Shown: piece by piece, positions 1 through 10,625 of the stretch
Layout: the number at the start of each line of letters is the position of its first letter
How positions within the stretch are numbered: the stretch's first letter is position 1
NCBI RefSeq assembly: GCF_003865015.1
Contig: NZ_BHVV01000001.1
Location: 620,001-684,000 of the forward strand
Direction: 5' to 3'
Length of the DNA stretch: 64,000 nucleotides
Source: Sulfurisoma sediminicola
GTDB lineage: Bacteria; Pseudomonadota; Gammaproteobacteria; Burkholderiales; Rhodocyclaceae
Translations under genes and position numbers: made by a program
The notes under the pieces: generated by a model
The model's database searches: none
What the model was told of the DNA's origin: nothing
What the model saw: the letters and a program-made list of their open reading frames with translations, nothing else

Positions 1-305
1 TGCCGGGGCTGGCCGACGCCGTCTATGTCGTCAAGGCGCCGGCCGCCAACCCGCCGCGCCTGGGCGTGGCGATGGAACCGGCGAAGGAAGGCATCCGCAT
101 CGCCAGCGTGCAGGCCGGCAGCGTGGCCGAGCAGGCCGGGCTCAAGGGCGGCGACATCATCGTGACGGCCGCCGGCCAGCCGGCGAAGATCGATGCGCTG
201 CGCGCGCTGGTGCAGCGCCAGCCGCCCGGCACTTGGCTGCCGCTGAAGGTGAAGCGCGGGACCGAGGAGATCGAGATCGTCGCGCGCTTTCCGGCGCAGC
301 CATGA
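1..305 (+). CDS. PDZ-domain protein, 3' end only
   Basis: The frame is open from the window edge (first full codon at base 3) to a TGA at 303-305. The visible 100 residues form one PDZ domain, with a carboxylate-binding-type LGVAM segment, the typical SVAEQAGLKGGDIIV stretch, and a C-terminal strand ending VARFPAQP. PDZ domains of this kind bind protein C-termini in the envelope. The segment before it (LADAVYVVKAP) resembles the end of ChaN-like haem-binding lipoproteins, some of which carry a C-terminal PDZ, but the upstream part needed to confirm that is missing. The stop overlaps the next start codon (ATGA), so the two are probably translationally coupled. Confidence 0.7.
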   Translation, partial: PGLADAVYVVKAPAANPPRLGVAMEPAKEGIRIASVQAGSVAEQAGLKGGDIIVTAAGQPAKIDALRALVQRQPPGTWLPLKVKRGTEEIEIVARFPAQP

Positions 306-2302
306 GGCGCCTGCTGCTGGCCGCATTGCTCTGGCCGCTGTTCGCGGCGGCCGCGCCGCGGATCGACCTCGAGGTGCGCATCGATCCAGCGAGCCGCCGC
401 ATGGAGGCGACGGCGACGCTGGCCGACGACAAGGGACTCGCCGACTTCGCGCTGGCGCCGGCATTCGAGATCACCTCGCTGAGCGTCGACGGCCGCAGCA
501 TGCAGGCGAAGCGCGACGCCCGCGGCCGTTACTCGCTGCCGCCCGGCAGCCGCGAGGCCCGCATCGCCTACCGCGCCACGCTGCAGCCGGCAGCGACGCT
601 CGACCACCGCGATGTGCTGAGCCACCGTGTGGCCACCGCCGCCCCCGACGGCAGCTTCCTGCCTGGCGCCGCGGGCTGGTACCCCGACCCCGGCAAACCC
701 TTCGCCTACCGCGTCGCGCTGACGCTGCCCGCCGGCCAGAAGGGCCTGGTGCCGGGCGACCTGGTCAATGAAGCCGATGGCCCGAACGGCTACCGCGCCG
801 AATACGACTTTCCGCATCCGACCGAGGGCATCGACCTGATGGCCGGGCCCTACGTCGTCGGCGAGCGCGCGCTGAAGCTGCCGAGTGGCCGCAGCATAAG
901 GCTGCGCACCTGGTTCCATGCCGACCTCGCCGGGCTGTCTGCCGGCTACCTCGAGGACTCGGCGCGCTACATCGAGCGTTACAGCCGGCTCGTCGGCGAC
1001 TACCCGTTCGGCAGCTTCAGCATCGTGGCCAGCCCGACGCCGACCGGATTCGGCATGCCGAGCCTGACCTACCTCGGCCGCGACGTCATTCGCCTGCCCT
1101 TCATCCGCGCCACCTCGCTCGGCCATGAGGTGCTGCACAACTGGTGGGGCAACGGCATCACCCCCGACTGGGCGAGCGGCAACTGGTCCGAGGGCCTGAC
1201 AACCTTCCTCGCCGACTACGCCTACAAGGAAGACGAGGGCGAGGACGCCGCGCGCGAGATGCGCCTCGGCTGGCTGCGCGATCTCGCCGCCGTGCCGCCC
1301 GGCGAGGACACCGCGCTCAGGGACTTCACCTCGCGCCGCCACGGCATCTCGTCCATCGTCGGCTACGACAAGTCGGCGATGGTGTTCCTGATGCTGCGCG
1401 ACGCGATCGGCCGCGAGGCGTTCGAGCGCGGCCTGCGGCTGCTGTGGGAAGGCAGGCGCTTCCGCAGCGCAAGCTGGCGCGACCTCGAGGCCGCCTTCGC
1501 CCAGGCCGCGAGGCGGCCGCTGCGCGGCTTCTTCCGCCAGTGGGTGGAACGGCCCGGCGCACCGGCGCTGCGGATCGAGGCGGCCGAGCGCAGCGGCGCC
1601 TCGATTCGGCTGCGTATCGCACAGTCGGGCGACTACGCGCTGCGCGTTCCCGTACGGCTGGTCCGCGCCGAAGGCAGCGAGACGCGCACCATCGAGACCG
1701 GGCCGGGCACGAAGGCATACTCGCTCGCCGCCGACGCCGGCATCGAGACCGTCGAACTCGATCCCGACTACCGCTTGTGGCGCCGGGTCGATGCCGCGCT
1801 GCTGCCGCCGATCCTGCGCGAGACCTTCGTCTCGCCGCAGACGCGCGCCGTGCTCGCCGGAGAAGACGGGGACGTTCGCGCCGCGGCGCTTGCCCTCGCG
1901 GCTCGCGTGCTCGACGCGCGGCCCGAGCGTCTGGAAGCCGGACCGCCCGGCGGCCCCCTGCTGCTGCTCGGCCTGGCGCCGGCCGTCGATGCCTGGCTCG
2001 TCCGCTACGGCCTGCCGCCGCGCCCTCAAGCCCTGGCCGCGAAGAACGGCGGCAGCGCCCAGGTCTGGGCCGGCCGCGGCGCCGACGGCCGCCCCTACGC
2101 GGTGATATCGGCGCGCGACGCGGCAGCACTCAAGGCGCTGGAGCGCGCGCTACCCCACTACGGCCGCCAGAGCTGGCTGACGTTCGACGGCGGACGCGCG
2201 ACGGAAAAGGGCATCTGGCCGCCGCGTGCCGCAGCCGTGCAGGTGAAGAACGCGGTCTCACGGCAAAAACTCGGTACCGGCGGTACGGCGCCCACGCCGT
2301 AG
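302..2302 (+). CDS. Secreted M1-like zinc metallopeptidase
   Basis: The 666-residue protein starts at the ATG that overlaps the preceding stop; an upstream in-frame start is possible but would lose the signal peptide (MRRLLLAALLWPLFAAAA). The gluzincin zinc site is complete: HEVLH at residues 275-279, followed by NWWGN, and a third ligand, Glu297, in WSEG 18 residues later. The exopeptidase GAMEN motif of classical M1 aminopeptidases is replaced by GFGMPSLTY, as in the divergent bacterial M1-like branch, so substrate preference cannot be stated. The C-terminal 200 residues are an Ala/Arg-rich domain without recognised motifs. Likely periplasmic or outer-surface peptide hydrolysis, coupled with the PDZ protein upstream. 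Confidence 0.8.
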   Translation: MRRLLLAALLWPLFAAAAPRIDLEVRIDPASRRMEATATLADDKGLADFALAPAFEITSLSVDGRSMQAKRDARGRYSLPPGSREARIAYRATLQPAATLDHRDVLSHRVATAAPDGSFLPGAAGWYPDPGKPFAYRVALTLPAGQKGLVPGDLVNEADGPNGYRAEYDFPHPTEGIDLMAGPYVVGERALKLPSGRSIRLRTWFHADLAGLSAGYLEDSARYIERYSRLVGDYPFGSFSIVASPTPTGFGMPSLTYLGRDVIRLPFIRATSLGHEVLHNWWGNGITPDWASGNWSEGLTTFLADYAYKEDEGEDAAREMRLGWLRDLAAVPPGEDTALRDFTSRRHGISSIVGYDKSAMVFLMLRDAIGREAFERGLRLLWEGRRFRSASWRDLEAAFAQAARRPLRGFFRQWVERPGAPALRIEAAERSGASIRLRIAQSGDYALRVPVRLVRAEGSETRTIETGPGTKAYSLAADAGIETVELDPDYRLWRRVDAALLPPILRETFVSPQTRAVLAGEDGDVRAAALALAARVLDARPERLEAGPPGGPLLLLGLAPAVDAWLVRYGLPPRPQALAAKNGGSAQVWAGRGADGRPYAVISARDAAALKALERALPHYGRQSWLTFDGGRATEKGIWPPRAAAVQVKNAVSRQKLGTGGTAPTP

Positions 2303-2366
2303 AATCCCCATCTCCGCAGACGAAATCGTCTTCCGGCGACGGTCGCGGCACGAAGGAATGGCAGGC

Positions 2367-3173
2367 ATGGGGCACGAATCCGAATCGCTGATCGAAATCG
2401 AGGACCTTCACTTCTCCTTTGGTGAGCGCAAGGTCTTCAATGGCGTCAACCTGAAGATCCCCCGCGGCAAGGTCGTGGCGGTCCTCGGCGTCGGCGGGTC
2501 CGGCAAGAGCACGCTACTGCGGCTGATCGGCGGGCAGCTGAAGCCGCAACGCGGACGCATTCGGGTGAATGGCCAGGTCGTGCATGAGCTGGACCAGCGC
2601 GGCCTCTACGAGCTGCGGCGAAGCATGGGCCTGATGTTCCAGGCCGGCGGCCTGTTTAGCGACATGTCGGTATTCGACAACATCGCCTTCCCCATGCGCG
2701 AGCGCACCGACCTGCCGGAAGAGCTGATCCACGACCTCGTCCTGATGAAACTGCATGCGGTCGGCCTGCGCGGCACGACCCACCTGATGCCCAACGAGCT
2801 GTCGGGCGGCATGGCGCGCAGGGTGGCACTGGCCCGGGCGATCGCCCTGGATCCGATGTTGACCATGTACGACGAGCCTTTCGCCGGGCTCGACCCCATC
2901 TCCCTGAACGTGATCGCCCAGCTGATCCGGCGCCTCAACGATGCGCTGCGGGTGACCTCCATCGTCGTGACCTACGACGTCTCGGAATCCTTGAAGGTCG
3001 TCGACTACGCCTATCTTCTGCACGATGGCCTGGTGCAAGCCGAGGGGACGGCGCCGGAGCTGCTGGCTTCCGCTGCACCCTTCGTCGTCCAGTTCCTGCA
3101 TGCCCAGCCGACCGGGCCGGTGGCCTTCCACATGCAAAGCGCCCCCTATCGCGAAGACCTCGGGCTCGCCTGA
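2367..3173 (+). CDS. mlaF: MlaF-like phospholipid ABC ATPase, orphan, switch His replaced by Tyr
   Basis: The 268-residue ATPase is closest in pattern to MlaF, the ATPase of the MlaFEDB lipid transporter. Walker A GVGGSGKST, Q-loop FQAGG, signature LSGGM and Walker B MYDEP are intact. At residue 203 the switch position reads TYDV (codon TAC) where MlaF homologues have THDV, a one-base change that would remove the catalytic H-loop histidine. No mlaE, mlaD, mlaC or mlaB follows; the next gene is on the other strand. The start at 2367 is preferred because AAGGA at 2353-2357 is 9 bases upstream; the ATG at 2358 directly abuts it. Either a paralogue with altered ATP turnover or a decaying copy. 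Confidence 0.8.
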   Translation: MGHESESLIEIEDLHFSFGERKVFNGVNLKIPRGKVVAVLGVGGSGKSTLLRLIGGQLKPQRGRIRVNGQVVHELDQRGLYELRRSMGLMFQAGGLFSDMSVFDNIAFPMRERTDLPEELIHDLVLMKLHAVGLRGTTHLMPNELSGGMARRVALARAIALDPMLTMYDEPFAGLDPISLNVIAQLIRRLNDALRVTSIVVTYDVSESLKVVDYAYLLHDGLVQAEGTAPELLASAAPFVVQFLHAQPTGPVAFHMQSAPYREDLGLA

Positions 3174-3218
3174 GAGAGCCCCTGTTTCACGCCTGCGGAT
3201 GGCACTTTCCGCAAGCGC

Positions 3219-3596
3219 TCACTTCCTGATCGCTCCGATCGCCAGCGCCAGCCAGCCGAGGATGAAGGTGCCGCCGCCGAGGGGCGTGACGGCGTGCAGC
3301 GCGTGGAAGTCGGCGAGGCTGCGCAGGTAGAGGTTGCCGGAGAACAGCAGCGTGCCGACGATCATGAGCACGCCCGCCGCGGTGATCCAGCGCGAGGCCG
3401 GGCGATGGGCTGCGATCAGGCCGACGGCGACCAGCCCCAGGGCGTGAAACTGGTGATACTGCAGCGCCGTATGGAACCATGACTGGGCGCCGGCCGGCAT
3501 GCCCCCCAGCTTGTGTGCGGCGGCCGCGCCAAGGGCGACGGATATCGCGGCGCTCACGGCACCCAGGAAGAGGAAGAGTCTCGCAGGCAGTGGCAT
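3219..3596 (-). CDS. DUF423 family membrane protein (YgdD-like)
   Basis: A 125-residue protein with four predicted membrane helices, matching the DUF423/YgdD family in length and in the conserved segments GALGA-like AAAAHKL, WFHTALQYHQFHALGL and the TPLGGGTFILGWL end. The family sits in the inner membrane and has no established function. It lies between mlaF (convergent) and katG (same strand, upstream), 73 bases after the katG stop, so it may be expressed by readthrough from katG. Confidence 0.85.
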   Translation of the reverse strand: MPLPARLFLFLGAVSAAISVALGAAAAHKLGGMPAGAQSWFHTALQYHQFHALGLVAVGLIAAHRPASRWITAAGVLMIVGTLLFSGNLYLRSLADFHALHAVTPLGGGTFILGWLALAIGAIRK

Positions 3597-3669
3597 GGTG
3601 GCTTCCAGAAAAAAGTCGGCTGTGGCGACACGGCGTTCGCCGCGCCGCCACCTGCCTCAGGCCACTATT

Positions 3670-5886
<2,217 letters not shown>

Positions 5887-6027
5887 TCAGGCGACGAGGT
5901 GGCGGGAAAGGTCGGCGAGCCAGAGGGCTGCGCCGGTCACCGCGACGCCAACGCCGGCGACGAAACGGGCCCGACCCGCGGCGGCATGGAACGGGCGGGC
6001 GGCGATCGCGTGCTTGGCGGAATTCAT
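5887..6027 (-). CDS. 46-residue single-pass membrane peptide upstream of katG
   Basis: The start at 6027 has a strong AAAGGAG ribosome site 7 bases upstream; a longer 60-residue reading lacks one. The peptide has a basic N-terminal half (SAKHAIAARPFHAAAGRARF) and one hydrophobic segment (VAGVGVAVTGAALWLADL), so it is probably a small inner-membrane protein. It is the first gene after the OxyR-type promoter at 6068-6133 and ends 36 bases before katG, so it should be co-induced with katG. I do not recognise a family. Confidence 0.65.
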   Translation of the reverse strand: MNSAKHAIAARPFHAAAGRARFVAGVGVAVTGAALWLADLSRHLVA

Positions 6028-6067
6028 GGCGGGCTCCTTTCGATGAGTGAGGGTGACTACGCTTTGC

Positions 6068-6133
6068 ATGGTAGGCGCGAGCGATTCATCAATCCAATTG
6101 CATATTGCGAATCGATGGATAGTGCCCCGCTAT
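6068..6133 (-). promoter_or_regulatory. OxyR-type operator and promoter of the peptide-katG unit
   Basis: On the plus strand the operator reads ATTG (6097-6100) N7 CGAA N7 ATAG (6119-6122) N7 CTAT (6130-6133), the four-element, 11-base-spaced OxyR pattern with two perfect inner elements. Read on the minus strand, the -35 TTGGAT (6097-6092) begins on the last operator base and is followed after 18 bases by the -10 TACCAT (6073-6068). The operator touches the ahpF stop codon, so katG has its own promoter. Confidence 0.75.
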
Positions 6134-7710
6134 CACGCGGCCAGCGCCACCGGCGCCGGCGTGCGGATCAGGTGGTCGAAGGCCGAGAGGCTGGCCTTGG
6201 CACCCTCGCCCATGGCGATGATGATCTGCTTGTAGGGCACGGTCGTCGCGTCGCCGGCGGCGAAGACGCCGGGCACGGAGGTCTGGCCGCGCGCATCGAC
6301 CTCGATCTCGCCGAAGCGCGAGAGCTTCAGCGTGCCCTTGAGCCAGTCGGTGTTCGGCAACAGGCCGATCTGCACGAAGATGCCCTCGAGTTCGACGCGG
6401 TGGCTCGCTCCGCTCGCGCGGTCCGTGTAGGCGAGGCCGGTGACCTTGTGGCCGTCGCCGACGACCTCGGTGGTCTGGGCGCTGACGATCACCGTGACGT
6501 TGGGCAGGCTCTTCAACTTGGCCTGGAGCACGGCGTCGGCGCGCAGCCTGCTGTCGAACTCGAGCAGGGTGACATGGCCGACGATGCCGGCGAGGTCGAT
6601 CGCCGCCTCGACGCCGGAGTTGCCGCCGCCGATCACCGCGACGCGCTTGCCCTTGAACAACGGGCCGTCGCAGTGCGGGCAGAAGCAGACACCCTTGGCC
6701 TTGTACTCCTGCTCGCCGGGCACGTTCATCTCGCGCCAGCGCGCGCCGGTGGCGAGGATCACGGTCTTCGTCTTGAGCATGGCGCCGCTGGCGAGCTTCA
6801 CCTCATGCATGCCTGCGGCCGAGTCGGCCGGAACCAGCGCGGCGGCGCGCTGCAGGTTCATGATGTCGACCTCGTATTCCCGGACGTGCTGCTCGAGCGC
6901 GGCGGCGAGCTTGGGCCCCTCGGTGTGCTGCACCGAGATGAAGTTCTCGATCGCCAGCGTGTCGAGCACCTGGCCGCCGAAGCGCTCGGCGACGACGCCG
7001 GTGCGGATGCCCTTGCGCGCGGCGTAGATGGCCGCCGCGGCGCCGGCCGGGCCGCCGCCGACGACGAGCACGTCGAAGGGATCGCGGGCCGAGAGCTTTT
7101 CCGCCTCGCGCGCGGCCGCGCCGGTGTCGAGCCTGGCGACGATCTCCTCGAGGGTCATGCGGCCCTGGCCGAAGACCTCGCCGTTCAGGTAGACCACCGG
7201 CACGGCCATGATCTGGCGCGCCTCGACTTCCTTCTGGAACAGGGCGCCGTCGATCATCACGCTGTCGACGCCGGGATTGAGCACGGCCATCAGGTTGAGC
7301 GCCTGCACCACGTCGGGGCAGTTGTGGCAGGACAACGAGATGAAGGTCTCGAAACGGAACTGGCCGGGAATGCGCTTGATCTGCTCGATCAAGGCGGCAT
7401 CGACCTTGGGCGGATGGCCGCCGGTCTGTAGCAGGGCGAGGATCAGCGAGGTGAATTCGTGGCCCATGGGCAGGCCGGCGAAGCGGATGCGATGGGCTTC
7501 GCCGGGGCGGCCGATGGAGAAGGATGGGCGGCGCTCGTCGCTGCCATCCTCGCGCACCATGACCTTGGGCGAGAGCGCGGCGATGTCGGCGAGCAGTTCG
7601 CTCATCTGGCGCGAGGCGTCGCTGGCGTCCGGCGAAGCGACGAGTTCGATCGGCTGCTGCAGTTTTTCGAGGTAGGTGGCGAGTTGGGCCTTGATGTTGG
7701 CGTCGAGCAT
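6133..7710 (-). CDS. ahpF: Alkyl hydroperoxide reductase flavoprotein subunit
   Basis: The 525-residue NADH-dependent flavin disulfide reductase recharges AhpC. The N-terminal glutaredoxin-like half carries Cys128-His-Asn-Cys131; the FAD motif [10 protein letters not shown] lies near 215; the thioredoxin-reductase-like redox pair is Cys344-Pro-His-Cys347 before DGPLF; and the NADH-binding GGGNSG follows. Length equals that of E. coli AhpF. GGAG precedes the ATG by five bases. It lies 117 bases after ahpC on the same strand, with a strong hairpin in the gap, and should be transcribed with it. Confidence 0.96.
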   Translation of the reverse strand: MLDANIKAQLATYLEKLQQPIELVASPDASDASRQMSELLADIAALSPKVMVREDGSDERRPSFSIGRPGEAHRIRFAGLPMGHEFTSLILALLQTGGHPPKVDAALIEQIKRIPGQFRFETFISLSCHNCPDVVQALNLMAVLNPGVDSVMIDGALFQKEVEARQIMAVPVVYLNGEVFGQGRMTLEEIVARLDTGAAAREAEKLSARDPFDVLVVGGGPAGAAAAIYAARKGIRTGVVAERFGGQVLDTLAIENFISVQHTEGPKLAAALEQHVREYEVDIMNLQRAAALVPADSAAGMHEVKLASGAMLKTKTVILATGARWREMNVPGEQEYKAKGVCFCPHCDGPLFKGKRVAVIGGGNSGVEAAIDLAGIVGHVTLLEFDSRLRADAVLQAKLKSLPNVTVIVSAQTTEVVGDGHKVTGLAYTDRASGASHRVELEGIFVQIGLLPNTDWLKGTLKLSRFGEIEVDARGQTSVPGVFAAGDATTVPYKQIIIAMGEGAKASLSAFDHLIRTPAPVALAA

Positions 7711-7786
7711 GACGGTCTCCGGTGATTTGATTGCACTGGGAAGGCAGCCGCGGGTTCGTGACCCTGAGCGCCTTGCCGCTGCAATC

Positions 7787-7809
7787 CCGCCCCGGGATCG
7801 CCGGGGCGG
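7787..7809 (-). other. Strong intercistronic hairpin between ahpC and ahpF
   Basis: CCGCCCCGG pairs perfectly with CCGGGGCGG across a five-base loop. No run of T follows on the minus strand, so it does not look like a full terminator. It could protect the ahpC mRNA end or lower ahpF expression relative to ahpC, which would fit the usual excess of AhpC over AhpF. Confidence 0.5.
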
Positions 7810-7827
7810 AATGGTTGGGGTTGGTTC

Positions 7828-8397
7828 TTAGATCTTGCCGACCAGGTCGAGCGAGGGCGCCAGCGTGGCATCGCCTTCCTTCCACTTGGCCGGGCAGACC
7901 TCGCCCGGGTGGGCGGCGACGTACTGCGCGGCCTTGATCTTGCGTAGCAGCTCAGACGCGTCGCGGCCGACGCCGCCGGCGTTGACCTCGATGCTCTGGA
8001 TCCGGCCCTGCGGGTCCATGACAAAGGTGCCGCGCTCGGCCAGGCCGGCTTCCTCGATCATCACGCCGAAGCTGCGGGTGATGGCGCCGGTGGGGTCGCC
8101 GATCATCGGGAACTTGATCTTGCCGATGGTCTCGGAGCTGTCGTGCCAGGCCTTATGGGTGAAGTGGGTGTCGGTGGACACGGCGTAGATCTCGACGCCG
8201 AGCTTCTGGAACTCGGCATAGTGGTCGGCCATGTCGCCGAGCTCGGTCGGGCAGACGAAGGTGAAGTCGGCGGGGTAGAAGAACATCACCGTCCACTCGC
8301 CCTTGAGCGAGGCTTCGGTGACGTCGACGAACCTGCCGTTGTAGTAGGCGGTGGCCTTGAAGGGCTGGACTTCGGTGTTGATGAGGGTGGTGTTCAT
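7828..8397 (-). CDS. ahpC: Alkyl hydroperoxide reductase peroxiredoxin subunit
   Basis: The 189-residue typical 2-Cys peroxiredoxin reduces hydrogen peroxide and organic peroxides. The peroxidatic Cys49 lies in FVCPTE and the resolving Cys168 in GEVCPAKW. The start at 8397 has AGGAG seven bases upstream and gives the family length. AhpF, encoded just downstream, is the reductant. An OxyR-type operator lies at 8484-8520. Confidence 0.97.
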   Translation of the reverse strand: MNTTLINTEVQPFKATAYYNGRFVDVTEASLKGEWTVMFFYPADFTFVCPTELGDMADHYAEFQKLGVEIYAVSTDTHFTHKAWHDSSETIGKIKFPMIGDPTGAITRSFGVMIEEAGLAERGTFVMDPQGRIQSIEVNAGGVGRDASELLRKIKAAQYVAAHPGEVCPAKWKEGDATLAPSLDLVGKI

Positions 8398-8454
8398 GGG
8401 TTTGCTCCTGAGTGGTTTGAAAGAATCGGGTTGAAATTTGTTGCGACGGAGCGA

Positions 8455-8520
8455 ATGATGGAGGCGCCCAATCAATTACTCCAATTGATTGTTGCGATTT
8501 ATTCGATAGCCGGCCACTAT
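8455..8520 (-). promoter_or_regulatory. OxyR-type operator and promoter of ahpC
   Basis: Plus-strand elements are ATTG (8484-8487) N7 CGAT N7 ATAG (8506-8509) N7 CTAT (8517-8520). On the minus strand the -35 TTGGAG (8484-8479) starts on the last operator base and the -10 CATCAT (8460-8455) follows after 18 bases. About 29 of 42 positions match the katG operator, with the conserved positions clustered in the four elements. An 8-bp inverted repeat (AATCAATT at 8470-8477 and AATTGATT at 8483-8490) overlaps the -35 region. Confidence 0.78.
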
Positions 8521-8602
8521 CATCAGGAACATAGGGCTCCGCCGGGCGAAACGCCGGCTGCGAGCGATCTTCCTGGCAGGGGGAGGCGAGCCGGCTAGCC
8601 GG

Positions 8603-10261
8603 TCACCAGACGAAGAAGATCAGCCACCAGTTGGCGGCGATCAGGGCGAGCGGCGCGAGCCAGAGCAGGCCGGCCAGCATCTTCGCCGGCGTGCCGCGCG
8701 ACCACTCGCAGCGGAGGGTGCCCCACGCAGTGGGGGCAAAGGGGCCACGAGCGGGATGTGCGGCGCCGAGATCCGAAGCCGTGGTCGCCGCATCCGCCTC
8801 CGCGGTCGCATCCCCGCATGCGTGGCCCCTGCTCCGCGCTTCGGCATCACCGCCGACTTTTATAAGGCGCCAGCCCAGCCAGGCCGACCACGCGACGCCG
8901 AGGGCGAGCAGCGCGGCGCGCAGGCCGGGCAACCATGCCGGCGACAGCCCTTCCGCGCGCAGGTGGGTGGCGGTCATCATCGACAGGCCGAGAAACAGGC
9001 CGACGCCGGCGAGCGGCACGAGTCCGAGCGCGAGGCGCCGCCAGTCCATGCGCGCGAGTTTCGCCGCGCCCGCAACGGCCAGGAATGCCGTGCCGCCCAG
9101 CACCTTCGCCACGCCGAAAATCCAGGCGAGGATCGCCATGCCGTCGAGCCAGGTGAAGATGTCGTTGGCCGCCGGGTAGCGCGTGAGCAGCCACCAGGCC
9201 GGGCTTTCCTCGAGCGGCCAGTAGATGTCGCGCGCCACCAGCCATTCGGCGGCGCCCTGCTTGAGCCTGACGAACCACGGGCTCACCGTCCACTGGAAGG
9301 CGCCGACGGCGACGCCGAGCATGCCGAACAGCAGCAGCAGCGCCTCGACGGTGCGCGGCGGCTCGCCGCCGAGGATCTCGGCGCTGGGCGAACGCACAGC
9401 CAGCTCGACGGCGTCACGATGCCCGCTGCAGCGACCGCAGGCGTGGCACTGCGCCATGCCGGGCAGCTTCTTGACATTGAGCAGCGGCGCGCAGTCGACG
9501 GCAGCGGTGCGTCTCGGGTAGCGGTTCCATTGCTCGCGGTCGACCTTGAAATGCACGGGCGCCAGGCGCGAAAGCAGCGCGAACACTCCCGAGACCGGGC
9601 AGAGGTAGCGGCACCAGACACGCTTGCCCTTGCCGTAGAGGTAGCCGATGCCGACGGCCGCGACCGTCGAGCCGCCGAGAACCAGCAGCGCCGCCTGCGG
9701 GTATTCGTAGACGCTGATCAACTGGCCGTAGACGGTGGTCAGCACGAAGGCGACGAATGGCCAGCCGCCCCAGCGGATCCACCGGGGAATCGCGAGGCCG
9801 CGGCCGTGGCGGCTGGCGAACTCGGCCAGCGCGCCTTCCGGACAGAGCACGCCGCACCAGACGCGGCCGACCAGCATGATGGAGAGGATGACGAAGGGCC
9901 ACCAGACGCCCCAGAACAGGTACTGGGCGAGCAGCACCAGCCGCTCGTGCCAGAGCGCGACGGTGGGCGCCTTGTCCTGCAATGCCAGGCGCGGCGCCTG
10001 GCCGTCGAGCGGCGTCATGCAGTAGTTGGGATCGATGAAGCTGGAAGCGCCCATGTCGCCCGAGAACAGCCGCGCCTCGGGATTCGGGTGCGGCAGGAAG
10101 GCCGGCAGCGCCACCAGCACGACATAGAAGATCACGATGACCCACTGCACGGCGAGGATCGCGCGCCGGCGGGCCGCCATCCAGTCGCCGAGGCGCGCGA
10201 GGCGCGTGGAGCGCGCGGGCTGGCGCGCATGGAAGGTGATCGCGACCGCTCGGGTGTTCAT
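8603..10261 (-). CDS. ftrD: FtrD-like membrane polyferredoxin
   Basis: The 552-residue inner-membrane protein has several helices and the NapH/NosR/FtrD-type cysteine clusters CGVLCPEG, CRYLCPVSG and CHACGRCSGH, which should hold 4Fe-4S clusters. In Bordetella FtrABCD, FtrD is thought to take up electrons from iron oxidation by FtrB/FtrC. The start overlaps the ftrB stop (ATGA). A low-complexity segment of about 55 residues, rich in Ala, Asp, Thr and Gly, sits before the last helix and appears to be an insertion. It lacks the RExxE iron-permease motif, so it does not obviously replace the missing FtrC. Confidence 0.8.
   Translation of the reverse strand: MNTRAVAITFHARQPARSTRLARLGDWMAARRRAILAVQWVIVIFYVVLVALPAFLPHPNPEARLFSGDMGASSFIDPNYCMTPLDGQAPRLALQDKAPTVALWHERLVLLAQYLFWGVWWPFVILSIMLVGRVWCGVLCPEGALAEFASRHGRGLAIPRWIRWGGWPFVAFVLTTVYGQLISVYEYPQAALLVLGGSTVAAVGIGYLYGKGKRVWCRYLCPVSGVFALLSRLAPVHFKVDREQWNRYPRRTAAVDCAPLLNVKKLPGMAQCHACGRCSGHRDAVELAVRSPSAEILGGEPPRTVEALLLLFGMLGVAVGAFQWTVSPWFVRLKQGAAEWLVARDIYWPLEESPAWWLLTRYPAANDIFTWLDGMAILAWIFGVAKVLGGTAFLAVAGAAKLARMDWRRLALGLVPLAGVGLFLGLSMMTATHLRAEGLSPAWLPGLRAALLALGVAWSAWLGWRLIKVGGDAEARSRGHACGDATAEADAATTASDLGAAHPARGPFAPTAWGTLRCEWSRGTPAKMLAGLLWLAPLALIAANWWLIFFVW
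8719..8738. repeat. Hairpin repeat inside the ftrD C-terminal insertion
   Basis: TGCCCCAC and GTGGGGGCA pair around GCA with one bulged G. It lies in the part of ftrD that encodes a low-complexity insertion before the last membrane helix, and looks like a small intergenic-type palindrome captured in frame. Only this one copy was seen in the window. Confidence 0.4.
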
Positions 10262-10599
10262 ATGGCGACGACCGTCATCACGCCGGTGACCATGTTGTAC
10301 TCGTCGACGAACGCGTACTCGCCCTGCTGCAGCTTCGGCAGCACGACGAAGGATTCGGCGCCGGCGGCGAGGATCTTCTCGATGTTCATCTCGGCGTTCT
10401 CGAACTCGAGCGGGCCCGGACCCTGGTTCTTCAGCACGATCCTGATACGCTGCCCGGCGGGCACCTCGAGCCGTTGCGGGCTGAACACGCCGTCCGTCAC
10501 GGTGAGCGTGAACGACGGCAGCGGCGCGGCCTGGGCACGGCCGTCGCTGGCCCAGCCCAGGCCGAGCCAGAGCGCCAGCACCAGCAGGACGTGAGGCAT
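10258..10599 (-). CDS. ftrB: FtrB-like periplasmic cupredoxin
   Basis: The 113-residue protein has a signal peptide (about 22 residues) and a cupredoxin fold of the FtrB/FetP/EfeO type: FTLTVTDGVFSPQRLEVPAGQRI, the conserved LEFENAEMNIEK segment and the GEYAFVDEYN end. In Bordetella FtrB is proposed to oxidise ferrous iron for uptake. It lies between the porin and ftrD; an ftrC permease gene would be expected after it but is absent. Confidence 0.78.
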   Translation of the reverse strand: MPHVLLVLALWLGLGWASDGRAQAAPLPSFTLTVTDGVFSPQRLEVPAGQRIRIVLKNQGPGPLEFENAEMNIEKILAAGAESFVVLPKLQQGEYAFVDEYNMVTGVMTVVAI

Positions 10600-10625
10600 C
10601 ACGCGGCTCAGGGCGGCCGGCAGCG

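Noticed and set aside
23-2029. A 668-codon open frame on the minus strand opposite the M1-like peptidase
   Set aside because: It is an artefact of high third-position GC; the plus-strand frame has a signal peptide and full zinc site. The same applies to long open frames opposite katG (3499-5886), lrgB-potA (21302-23785) and dsbD (38246-40249).
3192-3217. Terminator between mlaF and the DUF423 gene
   Set aside because: TGCGGA/TCCGCA can pair, but the stem is short and no T run follows on either strand.
7787-7809. Terminator between ahpC and ahpF
   Set aside because: The hairpin is strong but lacks a T run on the transcribed strand, so it is kept only as an intercistronic hairpin.
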